A DNA stretch of 64,000 nt from Saccharomyces mikatae IFO 1815 (lineage: Eukaryota; Ascomycota; Saccharomycetes; Saccharomycetales; Saccharomycetaceae): contig NC_079258.1 in NCBI RefSeq assembly GCF_947241705.1, forward strand, positions 1-64,000. Reading direction: 5' to 3'. The notes under the pieces were generated by a model. That model was not told the origin of the DNA. It ran no database searches and saw only the letters and a list, made by a program, of their open reading frames with translations. The translations under genes and the position numbers were made by a program. This document shows, piece after piece, positions 10,495-19,995 of the stretch (position 1 is its first letter; each line of letters starts with the position of its first letter).

Positions 10495-11345
10495 AATTTT
10501 CGAACACCGTTACTGCAAGGTGCTTCTCAATTGCCGAAAATGAATCCATGTACTCAGCACTCGATCTATCACTGCTACTTTCAACAACCGAAATTTGAAG
10601 TTTTGAAGCCCGAATTTCTAACCATAACATCCGTTCTAGGTGTTATCAGTTGCACATCTTTGACTTTTGTACTTTGAAGGCTCATATAGGAGACCCAATA
10701 TTATGGATATATTTGAGAGATGGTTGAGAATAGCTGAGAGTAGCTGAGTCTAGAATATTCCTACCTTCATATAATAATTTGAATATCTTTTTTGGCATCT
10801 AATGTTGAATTCTGCACAGCCATTACCAAAATCTTCGTGAGTAATTTTACAGTCACCACATCCTTGCCATCACTGCTATAGTCCTCATCAATTGTTCATC
10901 ACCTTGCAGGACCAATACATTAAGTTTACTTTCGAAAATCCAAAATGTCCGGAAAAGTATGGAAACGATATATACCCTTATAGAAATATTCTTAAGTTGT
11001 TTCCTCTCATTCGTCAGCCATTTCACAATAATACCAAGGTAACAGACTGATTTCGAAGTTGTTTAGTATGTTCTATACACCGTAAAAAAACACCTTTTCT
11101 GTGAACGACGGTGGCTCTGACCAGTAGTTGTCGCGGTGACCTTTGGAAAGAGACACCATTGAAATAGTTGCTAAAGCCAATATGAGCCATGCTAATTGCC
11201 CGTTCTCGGTTATTAGCAACGTTAGTCCTGTTGCGATTTACTCGAACCTTAGATAAATAATGCGCAAAATATACAAAATCGACCGTTTCAGCCCCACTTG
11301 CACAATGGTCAGAAATCAATATGTAGTATATATTCGAAGACTTTC
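10495..11345 (-). pseudogene. RDS1 paralogue relic
   Basis: Nucleotide text follows RDS1 (about 5840-6790) in order and orientation. Shared stretches include TTTGTACTTTGAAGGCTCATA (10663 vs 5922), TTTGAGAGATGGTTGAGA (10711 vs 5969), GGCATCTAATGTTGAAT-like text (10795 vs 6188) and CACCATTG.AATAGTTGCTAAAG (11156 vs 6626). Peptides remain readable in pieces: MLWLEIRASKLQISVVESSS against RDS1 MLWLGIQSLKFQISLAEGDS, and CIEHTKQLRNQSVTL against RIEHSKLFRVQPTAL. Neither the zinc cluster nor the C-terminus is visible. It lies next to ADH7, where RDS1 itself stands in S. cerevisiae III-R. Many stops and shifts; not a gene. Confidence 0.85.
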
Positions 11346-11384
11346 TTTAAAAATTTCCAGAGAATAGTAAGCTATATACATACA

Positions 11385-12469
11385 CTACTTATGGAACTCC
11401 TTGTCATAGTCGACTAAAGTGAATCTATATTTGACATCACCTTTTTCCATTCTTGTAAAAGCTCGATGAACGCCTTCTTCACCAATTGGAAGTTCTTCCA
11501 CCCATATCTTGACATTCTTTTCGGAAACTAGCTCCAACAATTGTTCAATTTCTTTTCTGGAGCCAATAGCACTGCTGGAGATGGAGACTCCCATCAGGCC
11601 CAATGGTTGCAGAACAAGTTTCTCACCATGTTCTGGAGCAGCAATAGAAACTATAGAACCCCCAATCTTCATCACCTTAATGACACTGTCAAAATTAACC
11701 TCAGTGAGAGAAGAAGAACAAATGACAAGAAGATCCAAAGTATTAAAGTATTTTTTGGTCCAGTCCTTATCCTCTAACGTGGCAATATAATGATCAGCAC
11801 CAAGTCTCATAGAGTCCTCCTTCTTGGATTGGCCACGAGAGAAGGCATAAACCTCGGCACCCATAGCCTTTGCTAACAGAATACCCATATGACCAATACC
11901 ACCGATACCCACAATTCCTACCTTCTTACCTGGACCACACCCGTTTCTTAATAGCGGAGAGAACACAGTAATACCACCACACAGTAATGGAGCGGCCAAT
12001 GGACTTGGAATGTTCTCCGGAATTGGAATAGCAAAATGCTCATGAAGTCTCACGTGGGATGCAAAGCCTCCTTGTGCAATATACCCGTCCTTGTATGGCG
12101 TCCACATGGTAAGAACATGGTCAACTGTGCAATATTGTTCGTTATCACTTTTGCAACGTTCGCATTCAAGACATGCCAAAGCTTGGGCACCAACGCCAAC
12201 ACGGTCTCCGATTTTATCCCCGTGTGGCACTTGGGACCTACCTTTACCACGCGACCAATTATTTCATGTCCAAGAACTTGGTTTTTTGGAACTGGACCCC
12301 AATTGCCAGCTGCTATGTGAAAATCAGATCCGCAGATACCACAATCTTCGATTTCAATATCAATATCGTGGTCAGCAAAGGGTTTAGGATCAAAAGTCAC
12401 TAATGTAGGGTGCTTCCAATCTTCTGCATTGGATATACCGATACCTTAAAACTTTTCTGGATAAGACAT
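11385..12469 (-). pseudogene. ADH7: NADP-dependent cinnamyl alcohol dehydrogenase ADH7, broken
   Basis: Zinc medium-chain alcohol dehydrogenase (Adh6/Adh7 family, reduces cinnamaldehyde-type aldehydes and fusel aldehydes; 361 residues in S. cerevisiae). The ATG at 12469 opens MSYPEKF and is followed at once by TAA at codon 8 where Adh7 has Gln. Reading on gives GIGISNAEDWKHP and TFDPKPFADHDIDIEIEDCG with catalytic-zinc ligands CGICGSDFH and GHEIIG, to about 12240, where one base is missing in a short A run (HTGIKSE against expected HTGVKIGDRVG). The other frame carries the structural-zinc cysteines CLECERCKSDNEQYC and the Rossmann loop GIVGIGGIGHMG to the end HK at 11385. One nonsense codon and one frameshift; otherwise well preserved. 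Confidence 0.92.
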
Positions 12470-12617
12470 TTTTTTTTTCACTTTTTCGTGTTAGTCAACA
12501 GTTTTATACTTTCTTCATTTCAGTAGCATCAAACAACATCAAAAGCAATGCACATTCCTGCTTCTTTTATAGTTTTATCTTCAGTGTTAGGTTCCCAATT
12601 AGTGGCGTCTGCTTTAA

Positions 12618-12666
12618 CTTCATTTCGGCCCTATTGTGCGGCCGAAATGAAGATGTGCTTCGGCCG
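12618..12666. promoter_or_regulatory. ADH7 promoter: 13-bp inverted repeat with CGGCCG sites
   Basis: CTTCATTTCGGCC (12618-12630) and its exact inverse GGCCGAAATGAAG (12640-12652) flank a 9-bp spacer. CGGCCG is complete at 12639-12644 and at 12661-12666. The element lies 150-200 bp upstream of the ADH7 ATG. Confidence 0.65.
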
Positions 12667-12669
12667 ATC

Positions 12670-13417
12670 CGCTATAAGGCACTGGCACTAAATACCAAGC
12701 TTCTCCTTCGACCAACTTGGCGCAGCTATTTATAGGAGTAAACTATCATCATATTCTCTGTGCTCCGATTACAACTAACCAAAAATAATGCCGCATTATT
12801 ATATTCTACAGTCTATTTGAAAGTAGCTCCTCGACTCTACCCCTGTCCTATCTACATATACGCTTTCTACACTCTGTCTCTCACTATTGGATGCATACAA
12901 GTACCTGATCGATTCAGGAGTACTGATATTCATAGAACCAAACATAGAGTTTATATTACTATGACTTAGTATGCATAGAAGCTGTTCTGCTAAAGAACCT
13001 TAAATTTGAAAGTGACACATAAGGGTGAACAACTCCGGGCAACCTATTTATACGAAAGATCAACAAGTCTAAAAATACATAGCGGGCATTCGCCATACAT
13101 TGGCATATATCGTCAAAGCGATATCTTTAACTCCTTTCTCTAGAAGTATTGTTCAGAACACTGCCTTTCCTACTTATATATTCCGTCGCTCAAGCGCACA
13201 TGCATCTAAATGACACTGCAGCTGAAACAACTTTCGTTGAGTCATTTGTACTCTGGATAACCGTTTATGCACTGCAATTGATCAAGTAAGTTCATAATAT
13301 TAATATACATCTGCATATATCAAACTATTTATACCATCCAAAAAAAAAATCTTTTTTTTTTTCATTTTTCGTTACCTTTCAATATCTATATTATTTCATT
13401 CGTAAAAGAGTCTATCT
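12670..13417. other. Spacer between ADH7 and PAU
   Basis: No gene. The part next to PAU (about 13260-13410: ATTGATCAAGTAAGTTC, AATATTAATATACATCTG, then A and T runs) resembles the 3' flank that accompanies PAU genes at other Saccharomyces chromosome ends. The T-rich run at 13355 probably belongs to PAU 3'-end formation. Confidence 0.45.
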
Positions 13418-13780
13418 TTAGTTAGCGATGGTGTAGATACCGTCCTTGGATAAAGCACTAGAAATAGCTGGCTTTAATCTGCTGGAGTACCATGGCACAC
13501 CAGTAATCATTCTGGTGACTTGGTCTGGAGCAATACCGGTCAACATGGTGGTGAAATCACCGTAGTTGAAAACAGCTTCTGCAATTTCGATTGGGTAGGT
13601 TTCAGTTGGGTGGGCGGCTTGGAAAGAATAATATTGGGCCAAATGAGCTCTGATATCAGAGACGTAGACACCCAATTCGACCAAGTTGACTTTTTCGTCA
13701 GATTGAGCCAAAGTGGTGGTGGCAGAGACACCGGCAGCGATGGCAGCGACGCCAGCGGCGATTGAAGTTAATTTGACCAT
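13418..13780 (-). CDS. Seripauperin (PAU family) protein
   Basis: Small secreted or cell-wall protein of the seripauperin/TIP1 family, 120 residues, induced in S. cerevisiae by anaerobic growth and cold. It starts [20 protein letters not shown], a signal peptide, and contains the family core [52 protein letters not shown] and the end DGIYTIAN. It is uninterrupted. In S. cerevisiae PAU3 stands inside ADH7 on the right arm of III, so position suggests PAU3, but PAU genes are too alike to assign by sequence alone. Confidence 0.93.
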   Translation of the reverse strand: MVKLTSIAAGVAAIAAGVSATTTLAQSDEKVNLVELGVYVSDIRAHLAQYYSFQAAHPTETYPIEIAEAVFNYGDFTTMLTGIAPDQVTRMITGVPWYSSRLKPAISSALSKDGIYTIAN

Positions 13781-15708
13781 TTTATTTGTTTTGTTTCTTA
13801 GTGGTGATATGGACTTACATATGAGTAAGGGAAGGACGGAATATTCTCAGATAGGTGACCATAGCAGCCCTATTTATATGAACTTCCTAGCCAATTTTCC
13901 TTCCCAAACAAGACATCACCTGGAGCCTGCTTTTCATATCAAATCCCTCAAGTGACTACTCTGGTCTCACCCACCCCTTTAGTTCTGTTACTATTGAGAC
14001 GTTTCTGTACTGGAGCGATGCGTCTTTTCCTATGTCCCGTATACGAGACGCACGCTCTATATTGCCTACATCTTTCGTTGCTTTCTCAGGGCACAAGAAT
14101 GTTCTTTCACAGCGGAGATACATTAAAAGATACCTTTTAGGTGCCTTTAGATACATCTGCAGCTGTCAGCCAAGAAATAAAGCCAAAAAACAAGTTTGGC
14201 TTGAACCCTCGTTCAGAGGTCATTTAACTTTCATACTAAACGGTTGCCACGGAAAATTGTAGATATATCTCTTCTTAAAATAGAAAATAAGAAACTTATT
14301 AAGTAACGAAGTCGTATATTCTAGGGGCCTACAGTCTTATACACGATCATAAAATTATCGAAGAAAATAAATGAATGTATGCTTGAGGTGCTACAAAACC
14401 GTGGGTTCTGAAACGACAACAACTTTCACTGAAATTAACCTTTCACCGCTGGAGATGAACTCTGGAATAGCACTATAGTTCTGTGTTTTAGGAAACCTTT
14501 TCCGCCAAGATGACATGTAACTCTTTTATGCTGAGATGAAGTGATCAACGTGGTAGCTATCATGCAAAAATGTTTTCCTAAGGCTGCCTCTTGAGTATTT
14601 TTTTTTTTTTAACATGAGAATGATAGACGGTAATATGAATAATACAGAAAGCTTTTGAATTTTCTAATACCACTTCATTTTCGTCTCATTTAACCAGCAT
14701 GTTTGCGTCTTGTAGAGCCTTACAGTTACTATTAGTATGAGTGAGTTTTCCTATTTACACTATAAGCTTATTGGGGGAGAATAATTGTTTTTCTCGAATA
14801 TATATCAATGGTCAAGATTGGGTGATATAGACGATATATGTGCTCCTAAAGATAGATTGCGAGGAAAGTGGAAGTCTGAGAAACATCTTTTCATTGCTTG
14901 CATCAAAAATATTTTTGCCCAAACAAGACCTTTCTCTTTCTCAGTAACCTGATCCTACTCACCTGCGCCGGCTTCCATCTCATCACTAACTGTTTTGAAT
15001 AATTACTTCATTTCGTGTATTACTGAAGATAGGGATTCTCATTGGGAAATTGTAAATGGTTGGTGTGAGAGGCCCAAATTCAACGAATGGTTGCACGAGA
15101 ATAAGAAATAATTTCGAACAGAGGGCGAAGTTCTTAACACTTCTATAGTCCAGACAGGCTTGAGACGGTAGTTTTTGATAGTTGGACATCTTCCATACTA
15201 GCCGGGTTGCACTGTGCAGAATAGTCCTTAGGCAGGCTGCATTCACTAACTATCAATTGGCCATTCAAGACACCTTGGCAGATGATGTAGATAAGTGCTT
15301 TTTTGGACGTATATTTCTTGAAGTAACTTAGCAAGAGAGAAGGAAGAAAGAAGCATATACCAGGTAATGGTGAGAGTTATTTTTGGCTTCCAAATCAAAG
15401 TAGAATCGTTCAATAGAGTATCCCGGTAGTGAATAGTGTCTTTCTGGGGGTACGTCAAAAGCTGTATTTTTTTTATTTTACGGACGTTTATAAAAGACCA
15501 GAAATGTGTTATTCTTTATGAATTACCTCAGGATAGTTTAAAGGAAGTAACTCATAATCATGTACGACTGAAGTCAACTACTTATCGTATAAATATAGAA
15601 AGAACAGTCATTTGAAGTTAAGAACGTAAGGGTTGACAATTTAATAGTATGATCAATGATAAAGTTTAAAACGAAGAAGTTGATTAAATGATGTTATTAA
15701 GTAGGTTT
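13781..15708. other. PAU upstream region and gene-free subtelomeric sequence
   Basis: The first ~150 bp is the PAU promoter (CTATTTATATGAAC near 13870 is a plausible TATA). The remaining 1.7 kb holds only short unsupported frames; the 86-residue minus frame at 14986-15246 resembles nothing I know. Nothing else is seen. Confidence 0.4.
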
Positions 15709-16039
15709 TGAGGTTTGGGTGAATTTGAGATGATTTTTGGGATTCCATGGTTGATAAAGGCAATATTATTTGGTATATAGAATATACTAGAAGTTCTCTT
15801 CGAGGATATAGGAATCCAATAAATGGAACTCGTAATTCTACATAATTCTGTATATGCTTTTTTGTCGTTTCATATGTTGTCTGTCATTATGATACTACAT
15901 TATCAATCCCCGCATTTTAGCTTCCTCTAACTTTGATGACACCTTCTCATAACTTACATCATCTTCTAACACCGTATATGATAATGTACTAGTAGTATGA
16001 CTACCAGTTGATAAACGATAGTTGATCTTCATTTCAACA
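15709..16039 (-). mobile_element. Solo delta LTR (Ty1/Ty2 family)
   Basis: Read on the minus strand it begins TGTTGAAATGAAGATCAACT and ends close to TGAGA, with delta landmarks such as GAACTTCTAGTATATTCTAT and CACCGTATATGATAATGTA on the way. About 331 bp against about 334 for an intact delta, so it is essentially full length but worn: an old solo LTR left by LTR-LTR recombination. Confidence 0.85.
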
Positions 16040-16832
16040 GTTTTATACCCTTTTAGGTGACAACATTAAATACGTACACAAGAAGCTGTATATACTTACA
16101 ATGATAATATTAACTCCACATTCATATTGCCCACTAAGATTAGATACCAAATTCAATTGTAATAATAAATTATGAGAAATAACTTTTCTTTTTTAATCAT
16201 AATGTGAGAGGTGCCAAAATAAGATGCTGCCTACATTACTGTGAGAGGGACCCTGATTTGCATCTTATGTAAAGCAGCGCCTTCTCGAAGTCTAATTTCT
16301 GGCACCGATGTCAACCTCGGACTGATGTTCTCAAGAAAAAAACGAAAAAAAGACAGTTAAGTGTGAAGAAAGGAACGAAGCGATCAAACGGTTGAATATA
16401 TAGTATAAGACCAAGGAAACCCAAAAAGAATTGAAAAAGTGGATTGTTATTGCTCACACTAGTGGATATGGTGATTGCGTGAAATGTTCAGACATCATAC
16501 CTTATATATGTTTCTGGATGGAGGGTGGTATAAGACTATATAACAATATGGGTGCAGCTAAGTTAAAGATCATTCAATTGAACTAATAGCTTGGAAGTTA
16601 CGTATACATAAATGCGATTTGTACATGAAACTGATAGTAAATCACCCAGGAATTGATATCATATTGATCATGTTTGATATAACTAACCGTAGTGTGTTTT
16701 ATTTACCTATCTTGTGTAGCATAGTATGATATATTCTTGGTTACAACCAAACTGCTACTTTTCACATGGAAATGTCTAGTCGTATCGCGGGTAATTTTTT
16801 CATGAAGGCCTTTTCTTTTCTTGACTTGGGGA
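16040..16832. other. Gene-free stretch downstream of GEX1
   Basis: AT-rich sequence between the delta LTR and the 3' end of the GEX1 fragment. I see no gene, RNA gene or defined regulatory site; the short frames have no recognisable similarity. Confidence 0.4.
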
Positions 16833-18275
16833 TTATAGAGCTGCTTTCTTATCATGCCGACTATTCTTAAAGAATGCTTGAAGTCGAGAAATAATGCCAA
16901 CATCATCCGTTGGGACAGCCAACCCGTCTTCGGTAAAATCTTCGTGTGTAACCTTGTCTATTAATTCAGGATCTCTCATGAATAGTGAAAATGCAAACAA
17001 CGGTATTGTACATATCAAACCGACTATCATCATTATCCTTTGTACATATTTGTATGCTTCAACAACAGCGTACCGCTCGACTGTTCCCCATGGATAGGAG
17101 TCAATGAATGAATATGGCGATTCATACGCTTCAGCTGCCAACGTATCGTTTCCAAGAAGCTTATAAAGTCGACTAGGCATGGTTTGAGTCCATACCCCTC
17201 CTGACACGGAAGCACCCACGGCTGCACCGATTCGCGAAAATGTATAGTGAATTCCAGTCATTACAGCCATCCTGCTATGGGTAGTCATAGCTTGCAGTAA
17301 TACAATAACTGAATTGCTACATAGAAGACCACTAAATCCCATGATAACAGATGCAGAAATAACACCTCCGTGAGATCCATATCCCCCTCTAAACTGGTAG
17401 AAAAGCCCCATAGATAACATCCATGTAGCACAACCTACAATGACAGAAATCTTCAACCTTTTTGATTTTGCAATCAGTAAACTATAGAAGGGAGATGCAG
17501 TCGATGCAACGAAGTCTGGTAAGTTAAGTATTCTAGCAGCTGATGTTGAAGATTCATTCATAGAGACAAGCAAAACTGGATATAAAAAATCGCATGCAAT
17601 ATAAAAAGTGAAGTAGTTGAAGAAGGCAACACCCAGAGGTGCCCATATCCCACGATCTTTTAGTAATTTAAAAGGTAGAAGAGGGTTGTGAGCATATGAA
17701 GCCTCCCAAAACATGGAGATAAGAAACAAAACCCCCCCAGATACCAAAGTATCAATGATTTTTGAACTACGCCACTTTTCAGATGCTCCAGCAGCAAGTG
17801 TTAATGGGACCAGTATGCATCCGGTAGACACTGTTATCAGTACTATACCAATAACATCAAGTTCCCAGAACAAAAAGATGATATTCTTAAAAAATCCTCT
17901 TTTGACTGAGTGTGCCCGTTCTTTGAGAGCTTTCCATTCAGGTGTTTTCACTGACTTCATTTTCAGGTAGATAATGAGACAATAAAGTGGAAGGGACGAT
18001 AATGGAAAAATAAAAGCCCACATAGCAATATCCCATGTCCAGTTTTTTTCAGGTTTTGCTGCTGTGATGATATTACCTGAAACCCATGGTATTATAATAT
18101 AGGGCCAGTATGATGAATACTGATAGAAAATCCTCCATTTCAAAGTGGAGAAATCAGACAGTATTAGGGTAAGAATCAAACTGACACCCACGTAGCCGCA
18201 ATTGTAGAATACTGCCCCTGCTGCATAAATGCTCACGTGTTTACATAAGGAATTGTGATCTAGCTGGTGAGTCAT
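16833..18275 (-). pseudogene. GEX1: GEX1-like glutathione exchanger, N-terminally truncated, start supplied by an LTR
   Basis: Major-facilitator protein of the ARN/GEX group; Gex1 exchanges glutathione for protons at the vacuole and plasma membrane. The open frame is 480 residues against 615 recalled for S. cerevisiae Gex1. From residue 15 it aligns through: [85 protein letters not shown]. About 150 N-terminal residues, including the first helices, are missing. Residues 1-13 ([13 protein letters not shown]) are encoded by the first 38 bases of an LTR in antisense. The C-terminal frame is uninterrupted, so the loss is recent or the remnant is expressed; transport is unlikely with the first helices gone. 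Confidence 0.85.
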
Positions 18276-18397
18276 AATGTATTAAGATTATTGGATCTTT
18301 TCTTATATCTTTATTATAAAACTAACATACACATCATTTTATTTTCTTGATGAGATAAACTCTATTCTTATTCGTATTATTTCTTGCTACTACACGC
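18238..18397 (+). mobile_element. LTR fragment fused to GEX1
   Basis: Begins TGTTTACATAAGG and follows the family copy at 21211 (CTAGCTGGTGAGTCATAATG, ATTAAGATTATTGGA, TTTCTTGATGAGATAAACTC) for about 160 bp before running into an opposite-facing copy. Same unassigned ~236-bp LTR family as the copies at 983 and 21211. Incomplete fossil. Confidence 0.8.
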
Positions 18398-18588
18398 TGA
18401 TCATTAATCGCTATTTAGTCAAAAGGGGTGGAGTAATAAGACAATAGCACATATAAGAATGGAGTGTATCTCATCAAGAGGATACAATGATATGTATGTT
18501 GCTTTTATAATAATATATAAGAATGTCCAATAACCTTACTACATTATGACTAACAAGCTAGATTGCAATGCCTTACCTCAACACATAA
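18398..18588 (-). mobile_element. Second LTR fragment, opposite orientation
   Basis: Read on the minus strand it begins TGTTGAGGTAAGGCATTGCA and continues through the family sequence (ATCCTCTTGATGAGATACAC, CACCCCTTTTGACTAAATAG). It is closest to the X-element copy at 983. With the neighbour at 18238-18397 it makes an inverted pair. Incomplete fossil. Confidence 0.85.
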
Positions 18589-18643
18589 GCTTGATAAAAC
18601 TAAATATGAATTATTTAATCACCATGGGCTCTGTGAATAAAGA

Positions 18644-18684
18644 AATGATTGGGTTTTACCTCTCTTCTTTGTATTTTATATTTT
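18644..18684. promoter_or_regulatory. HML-E silencer: Rap1 site plus ORC consensus
   Basis: On the minus strand AAACCCAATCATT (18644-18656) fits the Rap1 consensus RMACCCANNCAYY at every position. On the plus strand TTTTATATTTT (18674-18684) is an 11/11 ORC consensus. The pair lies about 240 bp left of the BUD5 fragment, the place of HML-E in S. cerevisiae. Such Rap1 plus ORC pairs recruit Sir proteins to silence the cassette and act as an ARS on plasmids. Confidence 0.75.
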
Positions 18685-18894
18685 GTTTAAAAAAATCATT
18701 TACTTTCAGAGGCTTTTTTTTTTAGCAAATGATTAATTTGAAAGAAAAATCATCATAAATGCAGCAGAAAGTATCAAATTCTTGGCAATTTCTCCTGGTT
18801 TGCTGTTCTAGATCCATTAGGGTTTCATGATACACCGTTTTCGTAAAGAAGTACGAACATATATTTACTTAGATCATTACACACGGTTTAGCGC

Positions 18895-19266
18895 TTATGC
18901 CAAATGCATATAAATTTTTGCATCAGCGGCCAGTCTATACCAGTCGCTGAGCAGACGTTTTCTTGCTCTTTTTATTTCGTGGTTTCTTTTTACGAGGAGG
19001 CATTCTCTAGAGACACAGGCAGTTGCTTCCAGCAACTGCCGTACGGCGGTTCTCATACTGTCGAGGATTTTTTTTGGAACGATATTGTTATTATAAGGGG
19101 GAGTGTACTTTATGAACTGTTGTAGGAGGAGATCGTTGATGTCTGAGATGTGTGTTTTGTTGACTCTTCTTGAGACTATTTGGCCCTGGATAGCGAAGCG
19201 TGCGGTTACAAATTGGTCGTCTTGTTCAAGAAGGTAGGCGAGGACATTATCTATCAGTACAAACAT
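18895..19266 (-). pseudogene. BUD5 5' fragment in the HML W box (YCL068C position)
   Basis: A 123-residue frame matching the N-terminus of Bud5, the GEF for the bud-site GTPase Rsr1 (MFVLIDNVLAYLLEQDDQFV, PKKILDSMRTAVRQLLEATA, RARKRLLSDWYRLAADA). The full BUD5 gene adjoins MAT; the W box carried at HML is a duplicate of its 5' end. Homology stops near codon 116 (about 18920), followed by unrelated KIYMHLA and a stop. In S. cerevisiae the corresponding YCL068C frame is about 260 residues, so the W box is much shorter here. It lacks the catalytic domain and sits in silenced chromatin. Confidence 0.85.
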
Positions 19267-19362
19267 CTTAGTAGTGTCTGAGGAGAGGGTTGATTGTTTA
19301 TGTATTTTTGCGAAATATATATATATATTCTACACAGATATATACATATTTGTTTTTCGGGC

Positions 19363-19995
19363 TCATTCTTTCTTCTTTGCCAGAGGCTCACCGCTCAAGA
19401 GGTCCGCTAATTCTGGAGCGATTGTTATTGTTTTTTCTTTTCTTCTTCTATTCGAAACCCAGTTTTTGATTTGAATGCGAGATAAACTGGTATTCTTCAT
19501 TAGATTCTCTAGGCCCTTGGTATCTAGATATGGGTTCTCGATGTTCTTTGCAAACCAACTTTCTAGTATTCGGACATTTTCTTTTGTAAACCGGTGTCCT
19601 CTGTAAGGTTTAGTACTTTTGTTTATCATATCTTGAGTTACCACATTAAATACCAACCCATCCGCCGATTTATTTTTCTGTGTAAGTTGATAATTACTTC
19701 TATCGTTTTCTATGCTGCGCATTTCTTTGAGTAATACAGTAATGGTAGTAGTGAGTTGAGATGTTGTTTGCAACAACTTCTTCTCCTCATCACTAATCTT
19801 ACGGTTTTTGTTGGCCCTAGATAAGAATCCTAATATATCCCTTAATTCAACTTCTTCTTCTGTTGTTACACTCTCTGGTAACTTAGGTAAATTACAGCAA
19901 ATAGAAAAGAGCTTTTTATTTATGTCCAGTATGCTCGATTTAAACTCATCTGTGATTTGCGGATTTAAAAGGTCTTTGATGGGTATCTTATTCAT
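19363..19995 (-). CDS. HMLALPHA2: Silent mating-type protein alpha2 (HML)
   Basis: Homeodomain repressor of 210 residues. It represses a-specific genes with Mcm1 and, with a1, haploid-specific genes. Visible parts: the N-terminal Tup1-interacting segment from [17 protein letters not shown], the flexible linker with the Mcm1-contact [13 protein letters not shown], and the homeodomain with [20 protein letters not shown] and recognition helix [16 protein letters not shown]. The C-tail [11 protein letters not shown] is present. At HML it is silent and serves as donor for switching MAT to alpha. By my recall it is virtually identical to the S. cerevisiae protein although its neighbour alpha1 is not. 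The 3' end lies in the X box, the 5' end in Y-alpha. Confidence 0.97.

Noticed and set aside
12760-12969. 69-residue plus-strand frame between ADH7 and PAU
   Set aside because: No similarity, no promoter features and a biased composition typical of chance frames in AT-rich DNA.
18895-19266. An independent 123-residue gene next to HML
   Set aside because: It is the duplicated 5' end of BUD5 carried in the W box, without the catalytic domain.
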